Below are positions 10,095-18,945 of a stretch of 64,000 nucleotides of DNA, piece by piece. Below the pieces are notes generated by a model, which saw only the letters and a list, made by a program, of their open reading frames with translations, had not been told where the DNA came from and did not search any database. Origin of the DNA: Rhodoblastus acidophilus (GTDB lineage Bacteria; Pseudomonadota; Alphaproteobacteria; Rhizobiales; Beijerinckiaceae); the NCBI RefSeq assembly GCF_900187365.1, contig NZ_FYDG01000010.1:1-64000 (forward strand), in the 5' to 3' direction. Within the stretch, counting starts at the first letter, position 1, and each line of letters starts with the position of its first letter. The translations under genes and the position numbers were made by a program.

Positions 10095-11749
10095 TGGAGC
10101 CTATCTGGCAGGACCGCTACCCCCCCGGGGTGGATTCCGAAATCGACGTTCGCGCCTTTCCCTCACTGCGACATATGTTCGAGGACAGCGTCGCCCGCTT
10201 TCCCGACCAGACCGCCTTCATCAGCATGGGCGCGTCGCTGACTTACGCCCAATTGCGCGATCTCGCGTGGAATTTCGGCTCCTACCTGCAGAATGTCGTC
10301 AAACTGCCGCGCGGCGCTCGGGTGGCGCTGATGGCGCCCAATCTGCTGTCCTATCCGGTGGCGCTGCTGGGCGCGCTGTCGGCCGGCTATGTGGTGGTCA
10401 ACTGCAACCCGCTGTACACGCCGTGCGAGCTGGAGCGCCAATTGAACGATGCGGGCGCCGAGGCGCTGGTCGTATTGGAAAATTTCGCCGCGACGGCGGC
10501 GGCGGTCGCGCCCCGCACGTCCTTGCGCGTCATTGTGGTGGCGCGGATGGGCGACCTGCTGGGCTTCGCCCGGGGCGCCCTGACCAATTTCGTCGTGCGG
10601 CGCGTCAAGCGGCTGGTTCCCGCCTGGAACATTCCCGGCGCGGTCCCGTTCGCGCAGGCCCTGAAGCTGGGAGCGCGCGAAAACTTGCGCCCGCCGGCGC
10701 TCGGTCCCGACGATCTCGCCTTCCTGCAATATACCGGCGGCACCACCGGCACGCCCAAGGGCGCCGAACTGACGCACGGAAGCGTAGTCGCCAATGTGCA
10801 GCAGGGCTTCGCTTGGTGCCGGCCGTTTGTCGAGGATGGGCGCGAAACCATCGTCACCCCCCTGCCCCTCTACCATATCTTCGCCCTGACAGTGAGCTGC
10901 CTGCTGTTCATGCGGTTCGGCGCGGCCAATCTGCTGATCGTCAACCCGCGCGACATCAAAGGGCTGGTGCGCGAGCTGGCGCGCCATAAGTTCACGGCCA
11001 TTTCCGGCGTCAACACGCTGTTCAACGCGCTGCTCGCCAATGAGGCGTTCCGCCGGCTCGACTTCAGCCGGATGAAGCTCTCGGTCTCCGGCGGCATGTC
11101 GCTGCACCAGTCGGTGGCGGAGCGATGGCGGGCGCTGACCGGTCGCACGCTGATCGAGGGCTACGGGCTGACCGAATGTTCGCCCGCCGCGCTGATCAAT
11201 CCGCTCGACCTTGAAGGCTTCAACGGCGCCGCCGGCCTGCCCATGCCGCGAACCGAGATTACCATTCGCGACGAATCCGGCGCCGAGGTCGCGCTCGGCC
11301 AACAGGGCGAATTGTGCATCCGCGGCCCGCAATTGATGCGCGGCTATTTTAGGCGCCCCGAGGAGACCGCGGAAGCTTTCACCCCCGACGGGTTTCTGCG
11401 CACCGGCGACATCGTGACCTGCGACGCGCAAGGATTTGTGCGCGTGGTCGACCGCAAGAAGGACATGATCCTGGTGTCCGGCTTCAACGTCTATCCCGGC
11501 GAGGTCGAGGACATTGTCGCGCTGCATCACGGCGTGCAGGAAGTCGGCGCGGTCGGCGTGTTCGACGACCGCACGGGCGAGGCGGTCAAGATCGTCGTGG
11601 TGCGGCGCGACGAGAGGCTGGTCGCCGACGAACTGGTGGCGCATTGCCGCAAATATTTGGTCGGCTACAAGATTCCGCGCCATATCGAATTCCGCCGCGA
11701 CCTGCCAAAAACCAATGTCGGCAAGATCCTGCGCCGCGCCTTGCGATAA
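10094..11749 (+). CDS. Long-chain acyl-CoA synthetase / AMP-dependent ligase (FadD-like)
   Basis: A 551-residue ANL-superfamily enzyme that would activate a fatty acid with ATP and CoA. The P-loop-like motif YTGGTTGTPKGAELTH, the PLYHIFALTV region, the EGYGLTECSPAALINP adenine-site motif, the hinge FLRTGDIVTCDAQGFVRVVDRKKDMILVSGFNVYPGEVE and the catalytic Lys near PKTNVGKILRRALR are all present. The start is a GTG with GGAGGG just upstream. FadD is the closest family by motif pattern; exact chain-length specificity cannot be read. Its stop is 8 nt from the convergent pdeM stop. Confidence 0.88.
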   Translation: MEPIWQDRYPPGVDSEIDVRAFPSLRHMFEDSVARFPDQTAFISMGASLTYAQLRDLAWNFGSYLQNVVKLPRGARVALMAPNLLSYPVALLGALSAGYVVVNCNPLYTPCELERQLNDAGAEALVVLENFAATAAAVAPRTSLRVIVVARMGDLLGFARGALTNFVVRRVKRLVPAWNIPGAVPFAQALKLGARENLRPPALGPDDLAFLQYTGGTTGTPKGAELTHGSVVANVQQGFAWCRPFVEDGRETIVTPLPLYHIFALTVSCLLFMRFGAANLLIVNPRDIKGLVRELARHKFTAISGVNTLFNALLANEAFRRLDFSRMKLSVSGGMSLHQSVAERWRALTGRTLIEGYGLTECSPAALINPLDLEGFNGAAGLPMPRTEITIRDESGAEVALGQQGELCIRGPQLMRGYFRRPEETAEAFTPDGFLRTGDIVTCDAQGFVRVVDRKKDMILVSGFNVYPGEVEDIVALHHGVQEVGAVGVFDDRTGEAVKIVVVRRDERLVADELVAHCRKYLVGYKIPRHIEFRRDLPKTNVGKILRRALR

Positions 11750-11757
11750 AAGCGGCT

Positions 11758-12417
11758 TCAGATCAGATAAAGATCGGCGCCGCGCGCGAAAGGCGCCAGC
11801 GCCGCGCTGGTGACGCAGAGGCCGCCGGTCAAGGCGCCGAAGGCCGGCAGGACCAGATGATCCGGCCCGACCACGAAACAGGATCGGCGCTGCTTTCCGG
11901 CGCGTGTCGCCACGCGCGCGCAGGGGTGGAGATGCCCGAAGATCTGGGCGCCCGCCTCGCCATCCGGTTCGTGGCGCAGGCGAATGTTTTCGACGCGCCA
12001 TTCTTCATGCGCGTGTCCGTTGAGCGCGAGCGCCAGCGGACGGTCGTGGTTGCCGAGCACGAAAACGGGTTCGGCGCGGCGCGACAGGATTTCGATCATG
12101 CGCGGCAGGAAATCCGGCGCGGCGGCGAGGCGCGCCGAATGGAAGGCGTCGCCAAGCAGCACGATTTTTTTCGCGCCCGTCGCCTGCGTTTCCGCGTCGA
12201 GCTTTTCCAGCGTGGCCTCGGCCTCGTAGGGCGGCAGAAACTGGCCGGCGGCGGAAAAATGCAGCGCCTTGCCGAGATGGAGGTCGGCGACGACCAGCAC
12301 CGCGCGTTCCCGGAAGAACAGGGCGCCGCTCGGGCGCAATTCCACGATCTGGCCGTGAAAGGCGACGCCTTGCGGCGTCAGCAGCGGCTTGATCCTGTGC
12401 GCGATGGGTTTGTTCAC
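11758..12417 (-). CDS. pdeM: Ligase-associated DNA damage response endonuclease PdeM
   Basis: A 219-residue calcineurin-like metallophosphoesterase. Metal-binding motifs appear in order: VADLHLGK, LLGDAFHS, VLGNHDRP and IFGHLHP. It belongs to the PdeM subfamily that travels with ATP-dependent DNA ligase, an Lhr-like helicase and an MBL exonuclease. The start is GTG at 12417, overlapping the helicase TGA by the sequence GTGA, so it is translated by coupling as the second gene of a helicase-pdeM operon. Confidence 0.92.
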   Translation of the reverse strand: MNKPIAHRIKPLLTPQGVAFHGQIVELRPSGALFFRERAVLVVADLHLGKALHFSAAGQFLPPYEAEATLEKLDAETQATGAKKIVLLGDAFHSARLAAAPDFLPRMIEILSRRAEPVFVLGNHDRPLALALNGHAHEEWRVENIRLRHEPDGEAGAQIFGHLHPCARVATRAGKQRRSCFVVGPDHLVLPAFGALTGGLCVTSAALAPFARGADLYLI

Positions 12418-14882
12418 CGGGCGTCGCCCGCCAGCAGGTCGTCGCCGAGTTCCTCTAGCGCGAGATCGCGGGCGTCGCCGGGGGCCTTTTCGCGGCCGAT
12501 CTCCAGCAGCAGCGGCACGGCGAGCGGCGTCGGGCGTTCCCGGCGCACCGAATCGATCTTGCCGGCGAAGCAGACGAGTTTTCCCGCGAGGCGGTCGAGA
12601 TCGAGCATTTCGCGGGACGCCTCCAGCCGCGCCGCCTGCAACAGGATGTGATCGGGTTCGTAGCGGCGCAGCACGTCGTAGATGAGGTCGGAGGAAATGG
12701 TCAACGCCCGCCCCGATTTGGCCTGCCCGAAGGCGCGGCGCTCGACGAGGCCGGCGACCTGGGCGCAATTGCGAAAGGCGCGCTTCATGATGCTGCTCTC
12801 GTCGAGCCATTCCTCCAGATCATCGCCGAGCATGTCGGGCGCCAGCAGATCTTCAAGGAAACCGCCGGTTTCGGGAAAAGGCCGGAGCTGCCACGCCAGA
12901 ACCGCGTAATCGTTGGCGGCGAAGCCGATGGGCGCGAGGCCGGCGCGGGCGAGCCGGCGGGTGAGCAGCACGCCGAGCGTCTGATGCGCCAACCGGCCCG
13001 CGAAGGGATAAAGCGCGAGATAATGCCGCTTGGCGTGCGGAAAGATTTCGGCCAGCAGGCGGCCGGGGCGCGGAATCCTGCTGATTTCGGCCTGGGCGGC
13101 GAGCCATTCGGCCACCTGCGGCGGAAACGGCAAGGCGCGCGCGCCGGAGATCAGTTCGGCGACGCGGGCGGCCAGCGATTCCGACACCGGCAGACGCCCG
13201 CCCATGTAAGACGGAATGATCGTGGAGGCGTTGGCGCGCGCCCGAGAGACAAAAAGCTTTTCCTCGCGCAATTCGCGCACCGCCCAGGCCTCGCCGCCGA
13301 AATAGAATGTGTCGCCCGGCGCCATGCCCGCCGCAACCAGCGAATCGATGGTTCCCAGCTCTCTGCCGGCTTTCAGCGCGCGGCCCGCGCCGACCGCCGT
13401 CACCACGCGGGCCATCGGATTGTCGGTGATCGTCCCGATGTTCATCCGATGCGCCGCCAGCATTTTGGCGTTGGCGACGCGCAAGACCCCTTTGGCGCCG
13501 GCGCGGATTTTCTCGAAACGCTCGTAAGCCTTGAGGGCGTAGCCGCCGTTGCGGGCGAAGGCGAGCACGCGCTCGAAAGTTTCGCGCGACACCCCATGAT
13601 AGGGCGCGGCGCTGGCGATCTCGGCGAACAGGGCGTCGGCGGTCATGGGCTCGGCCCCGAGGCGGCTGACCACATGTTGCGCCAGCACGTCGAGCGCGCC
13701 CGCCCGTTCCGGCGCATCGCCTTCGGCATTGTCCTGAACGCCGGCCGCGACCGCCTCCACCGCCGCGACGCATTCCAGCCATTCGAAGCGGTTGGCCGGC
13801 GCCAGCAGCGCCTGCGACGGCTCGTCGAGACGGTGATTGGAGCGGCCAACCCGTTGCGTGAGGCGGCTGGCGCTTTTCGGCGCGCCGACCTGAATGACCA
13901 GATCGACATCGCCCCAGTCGAGCCCAAGGTCGAGCGTGGAGGTGGCGACCACCGCGTCCACGGCGCCCTCAGCCATGGCGGCCTCGACGCGCCGCCGATG
14001 CGCGCGGTCAAGCGAGCCGTGATGCAGGGCGATACGCAGATTGTCCTCGTTGATGTCCCACAACAGCTGGAACATCATTTCAGCCTGCAGGCGCGTGTTG
14101 ACGAAGACGATGCTGAGTTTCGCCCCGCGCAGGCGCGCGTAAATGTCGGCCACCGCATAGCGGGCGGAATGGCCCGCCCAGGGCGTGCGGCTCTGGCTTT
14201 CCAGAATCTCGAAGCGAGGCGGCGGCGCGCCCTCGGCCCGCACGATTCGCGGCGGGCGCGCGGCGCCGGAGGCGAGCCAGCGCGCCAAGGCGGCGGGTTC
14301 CCTAACGGTGGCCGACAGGCCGAAACGCTGGGCGGCCGGCGCGATTTTCGCCAGTTGCGCCAGCCCGAGCGCCAGCAGGTCGCCGCGCTTGGACGGCGCC
14401 AGCGCGTGGATTTCGTCGAGGATCAGATAGCGCAAGCCGGCGAACATTTTGGCGCTGTCCGGGCGCGAAAACATCAGCGCGACCTGTTCCGGCGTCGTCA
14501 GCAGAATATGCGGCGGTTTTTTCTGCTGGCGGGCGCGGCGGCTCGCCGGCGTGTCGCCGGTTCGCGCCTCGATGCGGAGCTTCAAACCAATCTCGGCGAC
14601 GGGAAGTTCGAGATTGCGCCGCACATCGACGGCCAGCGCCTTGAGCGGCGAGATGTACAGCGCGAACAGCCCGTCCTCCCCGGCGGCGCCGCGCGAAACA
14701 TCGCACAGGGCGGGCAGGAAACCGGCGAGGGTTTTGCCGGCGCCGGTCGGCGCGATCACCAGCGCGGACTCGTTTCGCGCCGCCAGATCCAGAACTTCCC
14801 GCTGATAGGCGCGCAGCGACCAGCCGCGCCGGTCGAACCAGCGAGACAGGACATCGGGCAATTCGGCGTGCGGCTTGTTCAT
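12414..14882 (-). CDS. Ligase-associated DEXH-box DNA helicase (Lhr-like)
   Basis: An 822-residue superfamily 2 helicase. Motif I (IAPTGAGKT, residues about 43-51), motif Ib-type YISPLKALAVD, motif II DEIHA, LSATVREP (III), FVNTRLQAE (IV), VVATSTLDLGLDWG (V) and QRVGRSNHR (VI) are visible, with a long C-terminal domain typical of Lhr-core proteins. It presumably unwinds DNA for the co-encoded nuclease and ligase. The frame is open far upstream because of antisense coding bias, but MNKPHAELPDVLSRWF at 14882 is the family-like start, 54 nt from the divergent exonuclease gene. Confidence 0.93.
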   Translation of the reverse strand: MNKPHAELPDVLSRWFDRRGWSLRAYQREVLDLAARNESALVIAPTGAGKTLAGFLPALCDVSRGAAGEDGLFALYISPLKALAVDVRRNLELPVAEIGLKLRIEARTGDTPASRRARQQKKPPHILLTTPEQVALMFSRPDSAKMFAGLRYLILDEIHALAPSKRGDLLALGLAQLAKIAPAAQRFGLSATVREPAALARWLASGAARPPRIVRAEGAPPPRFEILESQSRTPWAGHSARYAVADIYARLRGAKLSIVFVNTRLQAEMMFQLLWDINEDNLRIALHHGSLDRAHRRRVEAAMAEGAVDAVVATSTLDLGLDWGDVDLVIQVGAPKSASRLTQRVGRSNHRLDEPSQALLAPANRFEWLECVAAVEAVAAGVQDNAEGDAPERAGALDVLAQHVVSRLGAEPMTADALFAEIASAAPYHGVSRETFERVLAFARNGGYALKAYERFEKIRAGAKGVLRVANAKMLAAHRMNIGTITDNPMARVVTAVGAGRALKAGRELGTIDSLVAAGMAPGDTFYFGGEAWAVRELREEKLFVSRARANASTIIPSYMGGRLPVSESLAARVAELISGARALPFPPQVAEWLAAQAEISRIPRPGRLLAEIFPHAKRHYLALYPFAGRLAHQTLGVLLTRRLARAGLAPIGFAANDYAVLAWQLRPFPETGGFLEDLLAPDMLGDDLEEWLDESSIMKRAFRNCAQVAGLVERRAFGQAKSGRALTISSDLIYDVLRRYEPDHILLQAARLEASREMLDLDRLAGKLVCFAGKIDSVRRERPTPLAVPLLLEIGREKAPGDARDLALEELGDDLLAGDAR

Positions 14883-14936
14883 CACTTGGCGTTCACGGCT
14901 TGGCTGAGCATATAAGGCAACGAACCCGGATTCGCG

Positions 14937-15950
14937 ATGCGCCCGCAGGACCTGCTTGTCTTGCGCCCGGATGGGCTGTGCTGCCCGCCGGGCGATTTCC
15001 TGATCGACCCGCTGCGGCCCGCCGCGCGGGCCGTGATCACGCACGGCCATTCCGACCACGCCCGCGCCGGCCATGACGAAGTGCTCTGCACCGCGGCCAC
15101 CGCCGCCATCATGCGCGCGCGGCTGGGCGAAGGCGCCGCCGGGCGGTTTCACACGCTGGACTACGGCGAGACCGTGCGGATCGGCGAGGTCGATGTGACG
15201 CTGGCGCCCGCCGGCCATGTGCTCGGTTCGGCGCAAGTGCTGCTGGAATGGCGCGGCCTGCGCATGGTGTTCTCCGGCGATTACAAGCGCGATCCCGATC
15301 CGACCTGCGCGCCGTTCGAGCCGATCCGTTGCCATGTCTTCATCACCGAGGCCACTTTCGGCCTGCCGGTGTTCCGCCGCCCCGCCCCCGGCGATGAAAT
15401 CGACCGGCTGCGCGCCTCGATGGCGCGGGCGCCGCAACGCTGGCATGTGGTCGGCGCCTATGCGTTGGGGAAGGCGCAACGGCTGATCGCCGAATTGCGC
15501 GCGGCGGGCGAGGACCGCGCCATTCTGATGCATGGCGCGGCGATGAAGATTTGCGCGCTCTACGAGGAATTCGGCGTGCGGCTTGGCGCGCTCGAACCGG
15601 CGCGCGCCGACAGCGCGAAATCCTCGGCGCCGGGACTGGCGCTCTGCCCGCCCTCGGCCTTGCAGGACCGCTGGTCGCAAAAATTTGGCGATCCCGTGCG
15701 CGGCATGGCCTCGGGCTGGATGCAGATCAAGGGCCGCGCCCGCCAGCGCGGCGTCGAGCTGCCGTTGATCCTGTCGGACCATGCCGACTGGACCCAACTG
15801 CAACAGACCATTCTCGACACCGGCGCGGAGGAAATCTGGATCACCCACGGCCAGGAGGACGCGCTGATGCGCTGGTGCGACTTGCGGGGGCTGGCCGCCC
15901 GCCCGCTCAATCTCGCCGGCTATGAGGGCGAGGAGGAGGCGGCGGAATGA
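14937..15950 (+). CDS. Ligase-associated DNA exonuclease (metallo-beta-lactamase fold)
   Basis: A 337-residue MBL-fold nuclease related to mRNA 3-prime processing factors and Artemis/SNM1. It carries the metal motif ITHGHSDHARAGHDEVL (residues about 35-51), PAGHVLGSAQVLLEWRG, FSGDYKRDPDPTCAPF, and C-terminal LPLILSDHADWTQL and WITHGQEDALMRW motifs. The next gene, DNA ligase, starts inside its stop (ATGA), giving coupled synthesis of nuclease and ligase. A TATAAG element lies 21-26 nt before the ATG and may be its -10 box. Confidence 0.93.
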   Translation: MRPQDLLVLRPDGLCCPPGDFLIDPLRPAARAVITHGHSDHARAGHDEVLCTAATAAIMRARLGEGAAGRFHTLDYGETVRIGEVDVTLAPAGHVLGSAQVLLEWRGLRMVFSGDYKRDPDPTCAPFEPIRCHVFITEATFGLPVFRRPAPGDEIDRLRASMARAPQRWHVVGAYALGKAQRLIAELRAAGEDRAILMHGAAMKICALYEEFGVRLGALEPARADSAKSSAPGLALCPPSALQDRWSQKFGDPVRGMASGWMQIKGRARQRGVELPLILSDHADWTQLQQTILDTGAEEIWITHGQEDALMRWCDLRGLAARPLNLAGYEGEEEAAE

Positions 15951-17560
15951 AGGCGTTTGCGCGCCTGCTGGAAGACCTGCTGTACCAGCCCGCCCGCAAC
16001 GGCAAGCTGGCGCTGCTGGTCGATTATCTCGCGGCGACGCCCGATCCTGACCGGGGTTATGCGCTGGCCGCCCTGTGCAGCGATCTCGTGCTGGACGAGG
16101 TCAAGCCGGCCCTGCTGCGCGGCTTGATCGAGCAGCGGGCCGATCCGATCCTGTTCCGGCTGTCCTATGATTTCGTCGGCGATCTCTCGGAAACCATCGC
16201 GCTGATGTGGGAGGCGGGCGAGGCGGCGGAGGCGCCCGGGCTGGCGCAGGTGGTCGAGACCCTGCGCGCCCTGTCGAAGGCGGAGGCGCGGCGCCTGATC
16301 CCGCTGTGGCTCGACGCGCTCGACGGAACCGGACGCTGGGCGCTGTTGAAACTGGTGACGGGCGCCCTGCGCGTCGGCGTCTCCACCGGCCTCGCCAAAC
16401 AGGCGCTGGCGCAATGGAGCGGGGTGGCGCAGACGGAGATCGAGGAAGTCTGGCACGGCTTTGCGCCGCCCTACCTGCCGCTGTTCGCCTGGCTGTCGGG
16501 CGCGGCGGCCCGCCCCTCCGCCAACGACGCCCTGTGCTTTCATTCGCCCATGCTGGCGCAGCCGATCGACGACACGGATTTCGCCAAACTCGCTCCGACC
16601 GACTTTTGCGCTGAATGGAAATGGGACGGCGTCCGCGTGCAACTCAAGGGCCGCGCGGACGTGGGTGCGCGGTTGTTTTCGCGTTCGGGCGACGATATTT
16701 CCGCCGCTTTCCCGGATCTCGTGGACCCGCTGCTGTTTCACGGCGGTCTCGATGGCGAACTGGTCGCGCTGGAGCCGGGCGAGAGCGGGCTTGAGGCGGT
16801 GGCGAGCTTTTCCACCCTGCAACAGCGGCTCAATCGCAAGACGGTTTCGGCGGCCATGATGGCGCGCATCCCCGTCGCCATCGTCGCCTACGACCTGCTG
16901 TTCGCCGCCGATTCCAGCGGCGAACACTGGACCGACATCCGCCCCCTGCCCTTTCAGGAGCGCCGCGCCCTACTGGAACAGGCGGTGGCGCGGGCCAACG
17001 ATCCGCGCCTGCTGCTGTCGCCGCTGCTGGATTATCGGGACTGGGAGTCGCTCGCCGCGCAACGCGCCGTCTCGGCGCAACACCCGAGCGTCGAGGGCGT
17101 GATGCTCAAGCGCAAGGCCAGCCCCTATCTCGCCGGGCGGCCCAAGGGCGAGTGGTTCAAGTGGAAGCGCGACGCCCACCTGCTCGATTGCGTGATGATG
17201 TACGCCCAGCGCGGACACGGCAAGCGCGCCTCGCTCTATTCCGACTACACGTTCGGCCTGTGGAGCGGCGATATGCTGCTGCCGGTGGGAAAATCCTATT
17301 TCGGCTTCACCGACGCCGAACTCGCCCAGCTCGACCGCTTCGTGCGGCAGAACACGACGCAGCGGTTCGGTCCGGTGCGCGAGGTGGTCCACAGCCGCGA
17401 CGACGGGCTGGTGCTGGAGATCGCATTCGAGGGCGTGCAGGTTTCGGCGCGCCACAAATCCGGCTACGCGATGCGCTTTCCCCGCATCAACCGCATCCGC
17501 CGCGACAAGAAGCCGGGCGAGGCGGATCTGCTGGAATCGCTGGCGAAACTGGCGCGTTAG
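15947..17560 (+). CDS. ATP-dependent DNA ligase
   Basis: A 537-residue ligase with an N-terminal helical DNA-binding region, then the nucleotidyltransferase motif I EWKWDGVRVQLK (Lys225 as AMP acceptor). Motif III (SRSGDDISAAFPDL), motif IV (GLDGELVAL), motif V (SVEGVMLKRKASPYLAGRPKGEWFKWKR) and a C-terminal OB fold with GHGKRASLYSDYTFGLW follow. This is the clade that pairs with the MBL exonuclease, helicase and PdeM, distinct from Ku-associated LigD. It starts in a 4-nt overlap with the exonuclease and ends in a 4-nt tail-to-tail overlap with udgX (TTAG). Confidence 0.95.
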   Translation: MKAFARLLEDLLYQPARNGKLALLVDYLAATPDPDRGYALAALCSDLVLDEVKPALLRGLIEQRADPILFRLSYDFVGDLSETIALMWEAGEAAEAPGLAQVVETLRALSKAEARRLIPLWLDALDGTGRWALLKLVTGALRVGVSTGLAKQALAQWSGVAQTEIEEVWHGFAPPYLPLFAWLSGAAARPSANDALCFHSPMLAQPIDDTDFAKLAPTDFCAEWKWDGVRVQLKGRADVGARLFSRSGDDISAAFPDLVDPLLFHGGLDGELVALEPGESGLEAVASFSTLQQRLNRKTVSAAMMARIPVAIVAYDLLFAADSSGEHWTDIRPLPFQERRALLEQAVARANDPRLLLSPLLDYRDWESLAAQRAVSAQHPSVEGVMLKRKASPYLAGRPKGEWFKWKRDAHLLDCVMMYAQRGHGKRASLYSDYTFGLWSGDMLLPVGKSYFGFTDAELAQLDRFVRQNTTQRFGPVREVVHSRDDGLVLEIAFEGVQVSARHKSGYAMRFPRINRIRRDKKPGEADLLESLAKLAR

Positions 17561-18945
17561 GCCGCGAGTTGCGCGGCTTGCGCGAGATCGTCGAGGAAGG
17601 CGCGCCACGCCAGGCGCTTTTCCTGCTCGTCCTGCAGGCGCAACAGATAGGCCGGATGGGTGGTGGTCAGGAGACGGCGGCCCTCGGCCAGTTCGATGAG
17701 CTTTCCCCGGCTTTCGCGCACCGGCAGGGTCTCGCCGGTCAGACCGCGCAGCGCCGACGCCCCCATGGCCACGATGATCTTTGGCCGCACCAGTTCGACC
17801 TCGCGCCGCAGCCACCAGGAGCAAATGTCGATCTCGCCCGCGCTCGGCTTGGCGTGGATGCGGCGCTTGCCCTTCAGGGTGAATTTGAAATGCTTGACGG
17901 CGTTGGTGACATAAATGTCGTCGCGGGCGCAGCCGACGCGACGCAGGGCCTCATCGAAAACCCTGCCGGCCGGGCCGACCAGCGGCGCGCCAGCCAAATC
18001 CTCCTGATCGCCCGGCTGCTCCGCCACGATCATCAGCCGCGCGTTCGTGGGGCCGGCGCCGCAAACCGTTTGCGTCGCGTCGCGGTGTAGCGGGCAATTC
18101 TCGCAAGCGGCGAGCTGTGCGCGCAAATCGGCGAGATTTTGCGCCTCGGCGGCGTCTGGGGTCGGCGCGGGCGCGCGTTCGACGCGCGGCGCCGTCGGCG
18201 GCGCGGCGATCATGGCTTCGGCGCGATTTTGCGCGGCGCGGACCAGACCCGCAATGGCTTGCGCTTCCGGCAGATTGCGCCAGAATTTTTTCGGCAGGTG
18301 CGATTGCATCGCCGCGAGATTGAGCCGCGCCGGATTGAAGGTCGCGGCGTAATAGGCGCGCCAGTCCTCATCGCGGGCGTCCTCGGCCGGAACGTCGCCG
18401 CGCGTACCGCCCGGCGCGAAGCGAACCTCGCCCTGCTCGTAATGGGCGGCGAGATCCGGCGTGACGATCGACCAGCGCATATTGGCGAAACGGCGCGCAA
18501 AGAAATCGACATTGGCGCGCAAGGTGTAATGGCTCGGCTCGCACCAGGCGACAAAACGCGCCTCCTCGCCGTCGCGGATTTCGCGAAAACGCACGAAGGC
18601 GCGCATCTTGTGACTGTCGCGCCGCACCTCGCCCTCCAGCCGGCGCAGGACGCAAACATCGGGGTCGGCAGGGTTTTCAAGGAACCGCGCATCGCCGCTG
18701 GCGCGCCAGAGGGCGCGATAGACCAGCGCGAAACGCGTGTCCGTCCGATGCAGCAGCGCGGCGGAAAACAGCTTTTCGCCGGGCCATTTTTGGCGCGTGG
18801 CTGGCGTGGCGGCGCCGAACAGGTCCGCGCTCGCTCCGACGCTCCAGCTGAGCGTTTCCGGCGCGGCGCCCTCGGCGATCAGGGCGGCGGCGTGTTCGTA
18901 AAAAGTCGCGGGGTCGTCGGGGCGCTCCAGCGCAATCATGCGCAT
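17557..18945 (-). CDS. udgX: UdgX-family uracil-DNA-binding protein with N-terminal DUF4130-like domain
   Basis: A 462-residue two-part protein. Residues about 1-230 match the DUF4130 / putative DNA metabolism domain (RRDSHKMRAFVRFREI, FARRFANMRWSIVTP). Residues about 275-455 are a family 4-like uracil-DNA glycosylase fold with CENCPLH cysteines (281, 284), AEQPGDQEDLAGAPLVGPAGRVFDE and THPAYLLR. The KRRIH loop (360-364) is the UdgX signature; its His forms the covalent bond to the uracil site in the characterised mycobacterial enzyme. The family 4 NVxKCRPP segment is replaced here by NAVKHFKF, also UdgX-like. Its first 10 nt overlap the end of the upstream radical SAM gene, with which it shares a LexA-type promoter. 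Confidence 0.93.
   Translation of the reverse strand: MRMIALERPDDPATFYEHAAALIAEGAAPETLSWSVGASADLFGAATPATRQKWPGEKLFSAALLHRTDTRFALVYRALWRASGDARFLENPADPDVCVLRRLEGEVRRDSHKMRAFVRFREIRDGEEARFVAWCEPSHYTLRANVDFFARRFANMRWSIVTPDLAAHYEQGEVRFAPGGTRGDVPAEDARDEDWRAYYAATFNPARLNLAAMQSHLPKKFWRNLPEAQAIAGLVRAAQNRAEAMIAAPPTAPRVERAPAPTPDAAEAQNLADLRAQLAACENCPLHRDATQTVCGAGPTNARLMIVAEQPGDQEDLAGAPLVGPAGRVFDEALRRVGCARDDIYVTNAVKHFKFTLKGKRRIHAKPSAGEIDICSWWLRREVELVRPKIIVAMGASALRGLTGETLPVRESRGKLIELAEGRRLLTTTHPAYLLRLQDEQEKRLAWRAFLDDLAQAAQLAA

Noticed and set aside
14883-15848. In-frame extension of the helicase frame upstream of 14882
   Set aside because: This stretch is antisense to the MBL exonuclease and does not resemble helicase N-termini; MNKPHAELPDVLSRWF is the credible start.
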